A stretch of 64,000 nt of DNA, from assembly GCF_009730335.1 (NCBI RefSeq), contig NZ_CP046315.1, positions 1,054,001-1,118,000 of the forward strand. Reading direction: 5' to 3'. This document shows, piece after piece, positions 13,620 to 22,746 of the stretch. This DNA is from Schaalia odontolytica (lineage in GTDB: Bacteria; Actinomycetota; Actinomycetes; Actinomycetales; Actinomycetaceae). A program made the translations under genes and the position numbers. Each line of letters opens with the position of its first letter. The stretch's first letter is position 1. The notes beneath the pieces are model-generated. The model had not been told where the DNA came from. It was given only the letters and a program-made list of their open reading frames with translations, and did no database searches.

Positions 13620-14645
13620 ATGGCAGAAATCATCTACGACGACGGCGCAGACCTGTCGCTGATCCAGTCCAAGAAGGTTGCCATCATTGGTTACGGTTCG
13701 CAGGGTCACGCGCACGCGCTGAACCTGAAGGATTCCGGAGTTGACGTGGTCGTCGGCCTGCGCCCCGGTTCCTCCTCCTGGGCCAAGGCTGAGGCCGCCG
13801 GCCTTGAGGTCAAGGACGTGGCCGAGGCCGTCGCCGAGGGCGACGTCGTCTCCGTGCTGCTGCCCGACCAGGTCCAGCGCTACGTCTATGCCGAGCAGAT
13901 TGCCCCCAACCTGAAGGAAGGCGCCGCCCTCCTCTTCGCGCACGGCTTCAACATCCGCTACGGCTACATCGAGGTCCCCGAGGGCCACGACGTCGTCATG
14001 GTCGCCCCCAAGGGCCCCGGCCACAAGGTCCGCGAGACCTACACCCAGGGCAAGGGCACCCCGGACGTCGTCGCCGTTGAGGTGGACGCATCCGGCCAGG
14101 CCTGGGACCTCGTCCTGTCCTACGCGAAGGCCATCGGCGGCACCCGCGCCGGCGTCATCAAGACGACCTTCACCGAAGAGACCGAGACCGACCTGTTCGG
14201 CGAGCAGGCTGTCCTGTGTGGCGGCGTCTCCCACCTGATCCAGGCCGGCTTCGAGACCCTGGTCGAGGCTGGCTACCAGCCCGAGATCGCCTACTTCGAG
14301 GTCTGCCACGAGATGAAGCAGATCGTTGACCTCATCAACGAGGGCGGCATCACCAAGCAGCGTTGGTCCTGCTCCGACACCGCTGAGTACGGCGACTACG
14401 TCTCCGGCCCGCGCGTCATCAACGAGTCCTCCAAGGAGGCCATGAAGGCTGTTCTGGCCGACATCCAGGACGGCACCTTCGCCCGCAAGTTCATCGCCGA
14501 TCAGGATAACGGCGCCCTCGAGTTCAAGGCGCTGCGCGCCGAGGAAGAGGCCCACCCGATCGAGAAGACCGGCCAGAAGCTGCGCAAGGCCTTCGGCTGG
14601 ACCGACTCCGACGAGGACTACACCGAGGGCAGCGCCGCGCGCTGA
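13620..14645 (+). CDS. ilvC: Ketol-acid reductoisomerase (class I)
   Basis: Converts acetolactate to dihydroxyisovalerate with NADPH and Mg2+. The Rossmann domain contains [15 protein letters not shown]. The all-helical knotted domain contains the metal site [14 protein letters not shown] and the [14 protein letters not shown] segment. At 341 residues it is a class I enzyme. The ATG at 13620 is eight bases from AAGGAGA; the ATG at 13614 overlaps the ilvN stop but is too close to that SD. Third gene of ilvBNC, followed by a strong terminator. Confidence 0.97.
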   Translation: MAEIIYDDGADLSLIQSKKVAIIGYGSQGHAHALNLKDSGVDVVVGLRPGSSSWAKAEAAGLEVKDVAEAVAEGDVVSVLLPDQVQRYVYAEQIAPNLKEGAALLFAHGFNIRYGYIEVPEGHDVVMVAPKGPGHKVRETYTQGKGTPDVVAVEVDASGQAWDLVLSYAKAIGGTRAGVIKTTFTEETETDLFGEQAVLCGGVSHLIQAGFETLVEAGYQPEIAYFEVCHEMKQIVDLINEGGITKQRWSCSDTAEYGDYVSGPRVINESSKEAMKAVLADIQDGTFARKFIADQDNGALEFKALRAEEEAHPIEKTGQKLRKAFGWTDSDEDYTEGSAAR

Positions 14646-14671
14646 TCTCAGCTCCGTTTCGGATAGCGTCA

Positions 14672-14710
14672 AGCCCCGGCCTCGTTCCTCTTATGGACGA
14701 GGCCGGGGCT
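14672..14710 (+). terminator. Terminator of ilvBNC, built from an inverted pair of the 13-bp word
   Basis: AGCCCCGGCCTCGT (14672-14685) and ACGAGGCCGGGGCT (14697-14710) form a perfect 14-bp stem with an 11-base loop. Each arm contains one exact copy of ACGAGGCCGGGGC. Confidence 0.9.
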
Positions 14711-15300
14711 GGTCTATGCGTTCGTCTGCCGCTAGCCAGAGGCGGCGCTCGGGTTTGGCCTCTGTGGATGCGCCAAGACGGACCGAGGGCCTCTCAGTGC
14801 TGACGGCAATGCGTGCGCCGCTTGTCGTGAGCTCAAGCGAGGCAACAATGTGGAGCTTGTAGCGTCGTGGTGTCGTGCTCGCGATCGCGCGCGGTCCCAT
14901 CGTTGTCCCAAGCCAGTCTTCTCTTCGCGCTGGAAACGTGTGTCGGGTGTACGTTCGAGCTCTGTCACTCGGTCAAGAGAGATGGGGTTTGACCGATTGG
15001 GAGCTGGCTTGTTGGCGGGAAGAGCGCCGCTATCATGCCTTAGGCACAGAGTGTGACACCTGAAGCTGTCCGTGTGCGTTGGGATGGTGCTATTGGCTCC
15101 TTCTGGGCGAAGCTGGCGAGCAAGCGGGGTGTCACAGTTGTTCGCGTCCTTATGGTTTTGTGTTATCCATGGGGTCTGATGGGGCGCATACATGTCGTAT
15201 AACTGGTTGGTCAGCATCTAAATTTGTATGATGAATCTTGTGGAGAGTGAGATATGACTTGCTCGCCTCAGAATGACCACCCACATCGGAAGGACCAACG
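14711..15300 (+). other. Long intergenic region upstream of the sialidase
   Basis: About 590 bases, visibly less GC-rich than its surroundings, with no convincing gene. GTGACACC (15053-15060) and GGTGTCAC (15128-15135) form an 8-bp inverted repeat 67 bases apart, which could be an operator pair. TATGAT (15227-15232) and TATAAC (15198-15203) are possible -10 elements for the sialidase gene, but no well-placed -35 is seen. Confidence 0.4.
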
Positions 15301-17523
15301 ATGACCCTCCGCCACTACGGGCGTGCCCTCGCGGCCCTCTCGGGAGCAGCGCTGCTATGCGCGACGCTCTCAGTTCCCGCGTTTGCAACGCCCACCAGTG
15401 ACACTGACGCCGCCGCTCCCACGGTGGTCGCGGCAACCGATGAAGAATCGGCCCCGATCACCGTCACCGCCACTCGCACCGACTCCCACGGAGACAAGGT
15501 GTACGAGGGCGACCTCATCACCGTCACCTTCACCTACACCAACAACACCGACAATGCGCTCACCGTCTTCCCGGTGGACTCCAACCTATCCGGCGTTCTC
15601 ACCACCGGTGCCCCCAACTGCCGCTGGCACAACCTGGCCGCGCACACGACCAAGCAGTGCACGACCGCGACCCACACCGTGACGGCAGCAGACGTAGCAG
15701 CCGGTAGCTTCACCCCCACCTCAACGTGGGCAGCCACCCGTGACCGTAACGGCACCGACGTCATCGCCGGTGGCATTACTGCCAACGCAGATCCGGTGAC
15801 CGTCACCCAGGGCGATCGTCCCCCGGCCCCGGATCCGCTGGAGACTCCGCAGGACTACGCGATCGGCGACAAGGTCCGCCTCGCGTCCCCCGGCCTCGCC
15901 GGATTCAGCTGCCACCGCATCCCCGCTCTGACCACCGCCAACAACGGCTGGATCATCGCCTCGTGGGACGGTCGCCCGAACACCTGCCAGGACGCGCCTC
16001 AGGCCAACTCCATCGTCTACCGCATCTCCAAGGATGGCGGTAAGTCCTGGACCCCGATCAAGACCGCCCTCGCCGGCACCCCCGGCGCCCAGAAGATCGG
16101 CTACTCCGACCCCTCCTTCGTCGTGGACCGCACCACCGGAACGATCTTCCTGTTCTCGGTCAAGTCCTACGACGCTGGCCTCTTCCAGTCCCAGCTGGGC
16201 ACTGATCCAGTGGCTCGTAACATCCTGCACGCCCACGTCGTCGAGTCCCACGACAACGGCGAGACCTGGGGGAACCCGCGCACCATCACCGACCAGGTGA
16301 CCGCCGGATACGAGGGCCAGTGGTTCACCCGCTTCGCCTCCTCCGGTGAAGGCATCCAGCTGCGCTACGGCGCCCACGCCGGCCGCCTCATCCAGCAGTA
16401 CGCCGTCGCCAACTCCGGAACGACCTCGCTGATGGCCGTCTCCGTCTACTCCGACGACCACGGCGCGACCTGGAAACCCGGCGCACCCACCGAGGGAAGC
16501 GCCGACGAGAACAAGGTCGTCGAGCTCTCCGACGGTCGCCTGCTGCTCAACTCGCGCACGCAGGGCACCGCAGGCCAGCGTCTTGAAGCCATCTCCTACG
16601 ACGGTGGACAGACCTGGGGTCCCTTCCGCCACAACTGGGACCTGACGGACCCGCGTAACAATGCCTCCATCGTGCGCGCTTACCCGGATGCCCCCGAAGG
16701 CTCCGCGCGCGCCCGCGTCCTGCTCTTCTCCAACGCCGACTCCGCCAGTGCCCGCGCCAACGGTACGATTCGCATCTCCTACGATGACGGCTTCACCTGG
16801 AACGACGGCAAGGTCTTCGAGAGCGGCGAGATGGCCTACTCGACGCTGCACCCCCTCGGTGATGGTACCTGGGGCCTGCTGTACGAGTCAGGCGGATACA
16901 AGAACATCGAATTCATGCGCCTGGATGCCGACTACCTCGGCCTGACCGACCCCGGCGAAGAGGACGCCCCCGAGCCCGAGCCCACGCCGGACCCGCAGCC
17001 GCAGCCCGCCCCGGAACCGAACCCGACGGCCACTCCCGCCCACTGGGTCAACACCGGTTCGGGTTGGAAGTGGCAGCTGGAAGACTCCAGCTACGCGATG
17101 AACCAGACGATCGTCATTGGCGAGGCCACCTACCGCTTCGGCGCAGATGGCATGATGGTCACCGGCTGGGATAACCAGGGCGGCGTGTGGAGCTACTACA
17201 ACGCCTACGGCACTCGCGCGAGCGGATGGCTCACGGACGCCGGTAGCTGGTACTACCTCGATCCTGCGACCGGCGCGATGGCCACCGGCTGGACCCAGAT
17301 CGACGGCACCTGGTACCTCTTCTCCGCCTCCGGCGCGATGCTCACCGGCTGGCAGCACGCCGGCAGCTGGTACTACCTGGCTCCCTCGGGTGCCATGCTC
17401 ACCGGCTGGCAGCACATCGGCGTCACCTGGTACTACTTCGCTGGTGATGGCCACATGGTCACCGGCTGGCAGATGATCGACGGACGTTGGTACTACTTCG
17501 CATCTTCGGGTGCGTGGATCTGA
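15301..17523 (+). CDS. nanH: Secreted sialidase (GH33) with C-terminal cell-wall-binding repeats
   Basis: Exo-alpha-sialidase that removes sialic acid from host glycans. The 740 residues comprise a signal peptide (cleavage expected after PAFA, residue about 30), an adhesion-like beta domain (about 60-165), the six-bladed catalytic domain (about 190-550), a Pro/Glu linker (about 553-580) and about seven choline/glucan-binding-type repeats of the GW...WYY kind. Catalytic features: RIP motif with R206, D223, five Asp boxes (for example [24 protein letters not shown]), E408, R419, R485 and Y528 in LLYE. There is no LPXTG motif, so attachment would be by the repeats. GGAAGGA precedes the ATG. It is flanked by terminators and interrupts ilvC-leuB. 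Confidence 0.93.
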   Translation: MTLRHYGRALAALSGAALLCATLSVPAFATPTSDTDAAAPTVVAATDEESAPITVTATRTDSHGDKVYEGDLITVTFTYTNNTDNALTVFPVDSNLSGVLTTGAPNCRWHNLAAHTTKQCTTATHTVTAADVAAGSFTPTSTWAATRDRNGTDVIAGGITANADPVTVTQGDRPPAPDPLETPQDYAIGDKVRLASPGLAGFSCHRIPALTTANNGWIIASWDGRPNTCQDAPQANSIVYRISKDGGKSWTPIKTALAGTPGAQKIGYSDPSFVVDRTTGTIFLFSVKSYDAGLFQSQLGTDPVARNILHAHVVESHDNGETWGNPRTITDQVTAGYEGQWFTRFASSGEGIQLRYGAHAGRLIQQYAVANSGTTSLMAVSVYSDDHGATWKPGAPTEGSADENKVVELSDGRLLLNSRTQGTAGQRLEAISYDGGQTWGPFRHNWDLTDPRNNASIVRAYPDAPEGSARARVLLFSNADSASARANGTIRISYDDGFTWNDGKVFESGEMAYSTLHPLGDGTWGLLYESGGYKNIEFMRLDADYLGLTDPGEEDAPEPEPTPDPQPQPAPEPNPTATPAHWVNTGSGWKWQLEDSSYAMNQTIVIGEATYRFGADGMMVTGWDNQGGVWSYYNAYGTRASGWLTDAGSWYYLDPATGAMATGWTQIDGTWYLFSASGAMLTGWQHAGSWYYLAPSGAMLTGWQHIGVTWYYFAGDGHMVTGWQMIDGRWYYFASSGAWI

Positions 17524-17537
17524 TCCACATCTATCGT

Positions 17538-17583
17538 GGCCGGGGCCGGGGGAGCGTGTATGCCCTCCCGGCCCCGGCCTCGT
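17538..17583 (+). terminator. Terminator after the sialidase gene
   Basis: GGCCGGGGCCGGG (from 17538) pairs with the CCCGGCCCCGGCC arm ending at 17579. GCCCCGGCCTCGT (17571-17583) is an exact copy of the recurring 13-bp word. Confidence 0.85.
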
Positions 17584-17665
17584 CTATGGGGGACGTCACG
17601 GCACAAAGAGACCACGGGTTGGACCCGTTCGGACGCGCGGCGCAGAGGCGGGGGAAGATGGAGCC

Positions 17666-18715
17666 ATGACACTGAACATCGCAGTAATCCCCGGAGACGG
17701 CATCGGCAAGGAAATCGTCCCTGAAGGCCTCAAGGTCCTGGACCGCGTCCTGGCTGACAAGGGCATTGAGTACTCTACGACCCTCTTCAACCTGGGTGCC
17801 GAGCGCTGGCACGCTACCGGCGACACCCTGACCGACGAGGACCTTGAGGCGATCAAGCGCCACGACGTCATCCTTCTGGGTGCGGTTGGCGACCCCTCCG
17901 TGCCCTCCGGCGTCCTCGAGCGCGGTCTGCTCCTCAAGCTGCGCTTCGCTCTCGATCACTACGTGAACCTGCGCCCCTCCAAGTACTACGAGGGCGTGCC
18001 CAGCCCCCTGGCCAACCCCGGCGACATCGACTTCGTCGTCGTTCGCGAAGGCACCGAGGGCCTCTACTGCGGCAACGGTGGCGCCGTGCGCGTGGGCACC
18101 CCGCATGAGATCGCGACCGAGGTCAGCGTCAACACCGCCTACGGCGTCGAGCGCGTCGTGCGCTACGCCTTTGAGGCGGCCGCCTCGCGCAAGAAGCACC
18201 TCACCCTCGTCCACAAGCACAACGTCCTGGTCAACGCCGGACACATGTGGCGCCGCATCGTCGACGAGGTGGGGGAGGAATACCCCGACGTGAGTGTCGA
18301 CTACTGCCACATCGATGCCGCCACCATCTACATGGTCACCGATCCGGGCCGCTTCGATGTCATCGTCACCGATAACCTTTTTGGCGATATCCTCACTGAC
18401 GAGGCCGGGGCCGTCACCGGCGGCATCGGGCTGAGCGCGTCGGGCAACCTGAATCCCTCGCGCGAGTTCCCCTCCATGTTCGAGCCCGTGCACGGCTCCG
18501 CCCCCGACATCGCGGGGCAGGGCAAGGCAGATCCGACCGCGACCATTTCCTCGGTCGCGCTCATGCTCGACTTCATGGGATTCGCCGAGGAAGCAGAGCG
18601 CGTGCGCGCGGCGATCGACGCCGACATGACCGCCCGCGCCGAGGCCGCGGCCAGCGGCAGCCCCCTCGTGCGATCGACCTCCCAGATCGGAGACGACATC
18701 GCAGCCAGGGTCTGA
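17666..18715 (+). CDS. leuB: 3-isopropylmalate dehydrogenase
   Basis: Oxidative decarboxylation of 3-isopropylmalate in leucine synthesis. The 349-residue protein opens [20 protein letters not shown]. It carries the substrate Arg segment ([20 protein letters not shown]) and the metal and NAD region ([20 protein letters not shown] followed by [17 protein letters not shown]), all typical. The ATG at 17666 follows GGGGGAAG. It lies close to ilvBNC but has its own terminators on both sides, so it is a separate unit. Confidence 0.95.
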   Translation: MTLNIAVIPGDGIGKEIVPEGLKVLDRVLADKGIEYSTTLFNLGAERWHATGDTLTDEDLEAIKRHDVILLGAVGDPSVPSGVLERGLLLKLRFALDHYVNLRPSKYYEGVPSPLANPGDIDFVVVREGTEGLYCGNGGAVRVGTPHEIATEVSVNTAYGVERVVRYAFEAAASRKKHLTLVHKHNVLVNAGHMWRRIVDEVGEEYPDVSVDYCHIDAATIYMVTDPGRFDVIVTDNLFGDILTDEAGAVTGGIGLSASGNLNPSREFPSMFEPVHGSAPDIAGQGKADPTATISSVALMLDFMGFAEEAERVRAAIDADMTARAEAAASGSPLVRSTSQIGDDIAARV

Positions 18716-18730
18716 CCCCAGACAATGACG

Positions 18731-18762
18731 CAGGGCCGCTCCCCGAACGGGGAGCGGCCCTG
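18731..18762. terminator. Bidirectional terminator between leuB and the lipoprotein gene
   Basis: CAGGGCCGCTCCC and GGGAGCGGCCCTG form a 13-bp stem around a short loop between two convergent genes. Confidence 0.85.
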
Positions 18763-18805
18763 TAGTTTGCCTATAGTCGCCCCTGCTGGGCGTTGGTGGA
18801 ATGCC

Positions 18806-19810
18806 TCAGTGTGCGCCGATGAGGGCGGGAAGCGTGGCACGAGGCGCCCACTGCTCGATGTCCGCCAATGCTGCGCTTGCCCCCGCTGCCCGCACGTCGG
18901 CGGAGTCGCTGGCTAGCATCGCGGCATCCGCCGCCAGCAGATTTGCGGCTAGAGACGAGGCGTCAAGGAAACCGAGGTTGCAGCGAGGCGAACGCGTATC
19001 CGTCGCACCGGCACGCAGGGCGATGTCTGCGCGAACCAGAAGTTCGCCCGACACGGCGTACGCGTCGGATAGGGAGCCAGCGCTGACCTGAGCCTTCGGC
19101 AGGGTGGACGCCGTGCAATCCCAGGTTGCGACCGCAGTCGACAGTTCCTCAGAGTCGGGCAGCTTCTTGCCCGAGGGAGCGAAGGAAGACGAGAGCGTCG
19201 GAGAGTCAAAGAGATCAATGGACCAGGTCTGGACTCCCTGACGCGAAGCAGCATTCACTCGATCATTGACAAGGAGCGCCTGATCCAGACCCGTGTCCAC
19301 CTCGATGCCGTACGCGTGGGCGATCGTCACGGCGCTCGCGTAACGGCCCAGCGATGCGGCCGACAGTGTGCGGGCCTCCTCGGAGGTCGTGCGATTCGGG
19401 TCAGCGGCGATCTCCAGGTCGCGGGTCGCTGTTCGGGCCAACCACGAGACGAAAGCAGACACGTCGGTGGGGGCCTCGGAGACTGCGGCCGGAGCAGACT
19501 CGCCCTCGGGCGTTGCCCCTCCCCACGGATCCCACAGGCCCCCCAGCACCTCGAGCCGCTCGTGTGACGCCGACGCGACGGAACGCAGAGCAGCCGAACA
19601 CGATGCGCACTCCGTCGCGACCTCGGCGAGCTGGGTCGCGCGCTCGGATGCTGCCACCTCCGTACGCGCGGCCTGGTCACGCACCGCGTCAAAACCAGAC
19701 AGAGCCGGCAGGGACGAGGACGAGCACGCGGACAGCGCGAGAAGCGCCGCTCCAGTCGCAGCGAGGCCGGGGAGGCGACGTGTGGTCAAAGTCAGTTTTG
19801 CGAAACGCAC
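18806..19810 (-). CDS. Uncharacterised lipoprotein
   Basis: Probable surface lipoprotein. The product has a Sec signal with lipobox LSAC (Cys at about residue 29 from the GTG at 19810) followed by a Ser-rich spacer. The rest is alanine-rich and mostly helical, with several cysteines (ECASCSAAL) in the first third. I do not recognise a family; an all-helical ferritin-like fold is possible but not shown. Two GTG starts are possible (19828 and 19810). I chose the second because it gives a compact signal peptide; neither has a strong SD. It is divergent from rimP and shares a short promoter region with it. Confidence 0.7.
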   Translation of the reverse strand: MRFAKLTLTTRRLPGLAATGAALLALSACSSSSLPALSGFDAVRDQAARTEVAASERATQLAEVATECASCSAALRSVASASHERLEVLGGLWDPWGGATPEGESAPAAVSEAPTDVSAFVSWLARTATRDLEIAADPNRTTSEEARTLSAASLGRYASAVTIAHAYGIEVDTGLDQALLVNDRVNAASRQGVQTWSIDLFDSPTLSSSFAPSGKKLPDSEELSTAVATWDCTASTLPKAQVSAGSLSDAYAVSGELLVRADIALRAGATDTRSPRCNLGFLDASSLAANLLAADAAMLASDSADVRAAGASAALADIEQWAPRATLPALIGAH

Positions 19811-19880
19811 ATCCGCATCATCCCACACCCCGAGTAGGATAGGGAACTGACCCGCTTACGCGACAGAAAGATAGGCACAT

Positions 19881-20351
19881 ATGGCATCGTCCACGTCAGA
19901 GGGACCGCTCGAGGAGCTGCTGACTCCCGTGGTCGCACAGTCGGGACTGGAACTGGACTCAGTCATCCGTTCGCGCTCCGACGCGATGCCGCTCCTGCGG
20001 GTCATCGTCGAGGCGCCGATCGGCGCAGGCGGAATTGACTCGGACACCCTCGCCGAGGTGTCCCGCGCCGTCTCGAAAGCCCTGGACGCAGCGGACCCGA
20101 TCGACGGCGAATACCTGCTCGAAGTCTCCACGCCGGGAGCCGAACGCGAGCTCACGAAGGTCGGGCACTGGATGCGACAGATCGGACGCCTAGTGCGCAT
20201 CAAGCTGCGAGCCGGCGGCTACGTCTCCGGACGCGTCGTCGCGGCCGACGAGACCAGCGCGACGATCGACGTTGACGGCGAAACGACGATCATTGACTAT
20301 CAGGACATGAGGAAGGCGCGCTCCCGCGTCGACTTTGGGTCGGGGGACTAA
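19881..20351 (+). CDS. rimP: Ribosome maturation factor RimP
   Basis: Needed for 30S subunit assembly. The 156-residue product has the RimP N-terminal domain with the signature YLLEVSTPGAERELTKV. A C-terminal SH3-like domain (RLVRIKLRAGGYVSGRVVAA) follows, and the end is QDMRKARSRVDFGSGD. In most bacteria rimP directly precedes nusA in one operon. Here it is followed at once by a strong terminator and a thiamine cassette, and nusA lies 5.1 kb downstream. Its last 14 codons are repeated, almost unchanged, just upstream of nusA. Confidence 0.95.
   Translation: MASSTSEGPLEELLTPVVAQSGLELDSVIRSRSDAMPLLRVIVEAPIGAGGIDSDTLAEVSRAVSKALDAADPIDGEYLLEVSTPGAERELTKVGHWMRQIGRLVRIKLRAGGYVSGRVVAADETSATIDVDGETTIIDYQDMRKARSRVDFGSGD
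20298..20338 (+). repeat. Direct repeat copy A (rimP 3' end)
   Basis: 41 bases starting TATCAGGACATGAGGAAGG inside intact rimP match 25407-25447 with one mismatch (C/T). The two copies bound the thiamine cassette. Confidence 0.95.
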
Positions 20352-20370
20352 GCTCGTCACACCGCTCACG

Positions 20371-20406
20371 TGCCCGGCTGCGTCCACGCAGCCGGGCATA
20401 TTTTTG
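20371..20406 (+). terminator. Terminator after rimP
   Basis: TGCCCGGCTGCGT and ACGCAGCCGGGCA form a 13-bp stem (20371-20399), followed by TATTTTTG. It cuts rimP off from the genes downstream. Confidence 0.9.
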
Positions 20407-20414
20407 TGATCTAT

Positions 20415-20443
20415 TTGATATATCCCCCGTCGGGGTGTAGAGT
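20415..20443 (+). promoter_or_regulatory. Promoter of the thiamine operon
   Basis: TTGATA (20415-20420) and TAGAGT (20438-20443) with a 17-base spacer lie about 10 bases before the riboswitch. Confidence 0.7.
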
Positions 20444-20448
20444 GTGAC

Positions 20449-20543
20449 GCGATGCACGGGAGCCCTGACAGTAGGGGGCTGAGAGGGAGGCGATCCTCCG
20501 ACCGACACACCTGATCCGGATCATACCGGCGTAGGGACGCAGA
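20449..20543 (+). promoter_or_regulatory. TPP riboswitch (THI element)
   Basis: The conserved TPP aptamer parts are present in order: CACGGGAGCCC, GGGGGCTGAGAGGGAGG, GACCG, and CCTGATCCGGATCATACCGG followed by CGTAGGGA. It precedes a four-gene transport operon, which is therefore expected to be shut off by thiamine pyrophosphate. The start of the first gene lies only about 45 bases beyond the aptamer, so control is more likely at translation initiation; no clear terminator is seen after the aptamer. Confidence 0.95.
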
Positions 20544-20587
20544 CACTTCTTCCACGAAGGCTCGTGCGCGCACGCGAAAGAGCCGTA

Positions 20588-21706
20588 GTGAGCGACAGCA
20601 ACAAACACCTTGACGTGACGACCAGGGTCTGGCCCGTCATCTCCGAAGACGAATGCGGGCGGGTGCTTGCCCGCCTCGCCACCCCGCTCGCAGGTACCGT
20701 CCTGCAGGTCTCTCATCGCCCCACAGCAGCGGGAATCCTCGTCGACGCAGGCACCTCGACAGTCTTCATCAAACGCTACGCACCCGGTGCCGTCCCCGCC
20801 GACCATCTGCGCGCAGTCCACGGCCTCGTTGCACACATTCGCGCGAGAGGATTTCCCACCCCCGCATTCCTACCCTTCGCCGACTCTGACACAGTCTGGG
20901 AAACGCCGACGGGGACGTGGGAAGTGTGCGAGGGTGCCATCGGCGAGGACCGCTACCGCGACGACCTCACGTGGACGATACCCGGCACGCTTGACGAAGC
21001 CCACGCCCTCGGATCCATGACCGCCCGCCTCGCCCTGGCCTCGTCGGATTATCACGCAGCGCTCAACCCACCGAGCGCCTATCAATCGCGGATGCGACTC
21101 TTTGCGCAGGACCCTCGCCGCGACTTGCCCCAGTGGCTCGCCGAGCGTCCCGGTGTCCAGGCCTACCTGCGTGACTCCGGCAGGCGCATCGAGGACGAGT
21201 GGGCACCCCACCTCGACTTCGCGGCCGCCTACGCCCCCATCGCCGCCCAGCTGCCCACCTCCTGGACGCACGGAGACCTGCACATCTCCAACGTCTTCTG
21301 GAAGGGCCTGGCCCCCTCCCAGTTCATCGACTTCGGACTGGCAGACCGCAACCCCTCCGTCTACGACCTGGCTCTCATCATCGAACGAAACGCCTTCGAA
21401 TGGACTCGCATCGTCGACGGCGACGAAGAAGCAGTCCACCGCGACATCACCCTCGCCCTCATCGACGGATACGAGGAAGTGCGACCCCTCAGCCCGCTCG
21501 AGCGGCGAGGCCTCCTCGCCCTCATGCCCCTGATTCAAGCCGAATCCGGCCTGAACTGGATCGAATACCAGTACGGGGTGACCAGATCCATGCCCGGCGC
21601 CGACTGGTGCCTGGACGTTTTCTTCGGTGAGCACACGCGATGGTTCACCCGCCCAGGCGGGCGCGACTACCTCGCATGGCTCGACGACGCGATCTCACAC
21701 CACTGA
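20588..21706 (+). CDS. APH-fold small-molecule kinase in the TPP-controlled operon
   Basis: Aminoglycoside/choline-kinase-like phosphotransferase of 372 residues. The catalytic loop is HGDLH at about 228-232 with the Asn of ISNVFW downstream, and the metal-binding IDFGLAD is at about 247. It is the first gene after the TPP riboswitch, ahead of a pyrimidine-type transporter. A role in phosphorylating thiamine or a thiamine precursor after uptake is a reasonable inference, as some thiamine kinases have this fold. Starts: the GTG at 20588 has AAAGAG at suitable distance; the GTG at 20564 would add eight residues. Antibiotic phosphorylation is unlikely given the control element. Confidence 0.75.
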   Translation: MSDSNKHLDVTTRVWPVISEDECGRVLARLATPLAGTVLQVSHRPTAAGILVDAGTSTVFIKRYAPGAVPADHLRAVHGLVAHIRARGFPTPAFLPFADSDTVWETPTGTWEVCEGAIGEDRYRDDLTWTIPGTLDEAHALGSMTARLALASSDYHAALNPPSAYQSRMRLFAQDPRRDLPQWLAERPGVQAYLRDSGRRIEDEWAPHLDFAAAYAPIAAQLPTSWTHGDLHISNVFWKGLAPSQFIDFGLADRNPSVYDLALIIERNAFEWTRIVDGDEEAVHRDITLALIDGYEEVRPLSPLERRGLLALMPLIQAESGLNWIEYQYGVTRSMPGADWCLDVFFGEHTRWFTRPGGRDYLAWLDDAISHH

Positions 21707-21717
21707 AAGGACAAACG

Positions 21718-22746
21718 ATGAGACGACCACTCGCAGCACTGACTGCCCTCCTGCCCGCCTGCGCGCTCGCGCTTGCATCGTGTGCAGGCAACGCGAGCAC
21801 CCCACAGAGCAGCCCACAACGCCAGAGCGTCAGCGTCGTTTTGGACTGGACCCCGAATACGAACCACTCCGGCGTCTACCTTGCCATGGCGCGCGGATAC
21901 TACGAACAAGAGGGCATCGATGTGGACATCCTGCCCTACTCCGAAGCAGGGCCCGCCTCCGTCCTACTCGGAGGGGGAGCAGATTTCGCCTTCGAGGGCG
22001 CCTACTCGGTCATCAGCGGACGTGCGCGAGGGGACGAGATGACCATGGTGTTCAACCTCCAGCAACAATCCTCGCAGGGGATCGCCGTGCGCGCGGATAA
22101 CACGGACATTACTCGGCCTGCTGATCTCGACGGCAAACTCTTCGCTACGTGGGGAGCGGCCGAGGGCGTCACGAAGGTGCAAACGATGATCCACAACGAC
22201 GGCGGGCAAGGAAACGTCGAGACGGCCCTCCTCGGCACCAGCGCCTATGCCGCCGTCTACAACGGCACCGCAGACTACGCCGAAGGCCTCACGACGTGGG
22301 AAGGCATCGAAGCCGAACTCGCAGGTACCCCCCTGAAGTGGTTTATGCCCGCCGACTACGGAGTCGAAACGACCCCCGCCGAGCTCGGACTGGTCACAAC
22401 CCCCGCCTATCTGCGGGACCACGCCGACCTGGCTAAGCGTTTCATCCGGGCGACCCAGCGCGGATACAAGGATGCCATCGCCGATCCGTCTGCCGCAGTG
22501 GACGCCCTCATAAGCACTAACCCCGACGCCGCGATCGACCGCGAACTAGCATCGCGCAGCCAGGAGCTTCTTTCCTCGAAGTACTGGCAGGACTCCTCCG
22601 GAAGCGTCGGCCACGGCGACCCGGCTCGCTGGCAGGGCTACATCGACTATCTGCTCGCGCAAGGACTCCTCGAAGATGCGTCCGGGGCACCCGCGTCCGC
22701 CCCGCTGTCAGGAGCAGACATGGTGAGCAATGACCTCCTCGAATAG
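21718..22746 (+). CDS. thiY: ThiY-like substrate-binding lipoprotein (NMT1/THI5 fold)
   Basis: Extracytoplasmic binding protein of an ABC importer, probably for a thiamine pyrimidine (HMP or formylaminopyrimidine). The 342-residue product has a lipoprotein signal (ALALASCAG). The NMT1/THI5-like domain follows, with LDWTPNTNHSGVYLAMARGY at its start and LPYSEAGPASVLLGGGADFA as the ligand-pocket region. AAAGGACAAACG precedes the ATG at 21718, 11 bases after the kinase stop. It overlaps the next gene by 17 bases. Substrate is inferred from the TPP riboswitch and family, not proven. Confidence 0.85.
   Translation: MRRPLAALTALLPACALALASCAGNASTPQSSPQRQSVSVVLDWTPNTNHSGVYLAMARGYYEQEGIDVDILPYSEAGPASVLLGGGADFAFEGAYSVISGRARGDEMTMVFNLQQQSSQGIAVRADNTDITRPADLDGKLFATWGAAEGVTKVQTMIHNDGGQGNVETALLGTSAYAAVYNGTADYAEGLTTWEGIEAELAGTPLKWFMPADYGVETTPAELGLVTTPAYLRDHADLAKRFIRATQRGYKDAIADPSAAVDALISTNPDAAIDRELASRSQELLSSKYWQDSSGSVGHGDPARWQGYIDYLLAQGLLEDASGAPASAPLSGADMVSNDLLE

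Noticed and set aside
14945-14965. A second LexA-like site (TCGGGT-N4-GTTCGA)
   Set aside because: Only nine of 12 defined positions match and no SOS gene follows.
14732-15217. A 161-codon minus-strand frame upstream of the sialidase gene
   Set aside because: No domain, no SD, odd composition, and it runs over the ilvC terminator region; treated as non-coding.
15301-17523. LPXTG sorting signal expected on an Actinomyces sialidase
   Set aside because: The protein ends in binding repeats with no LPXTG, hydrophobic tail or basic end.
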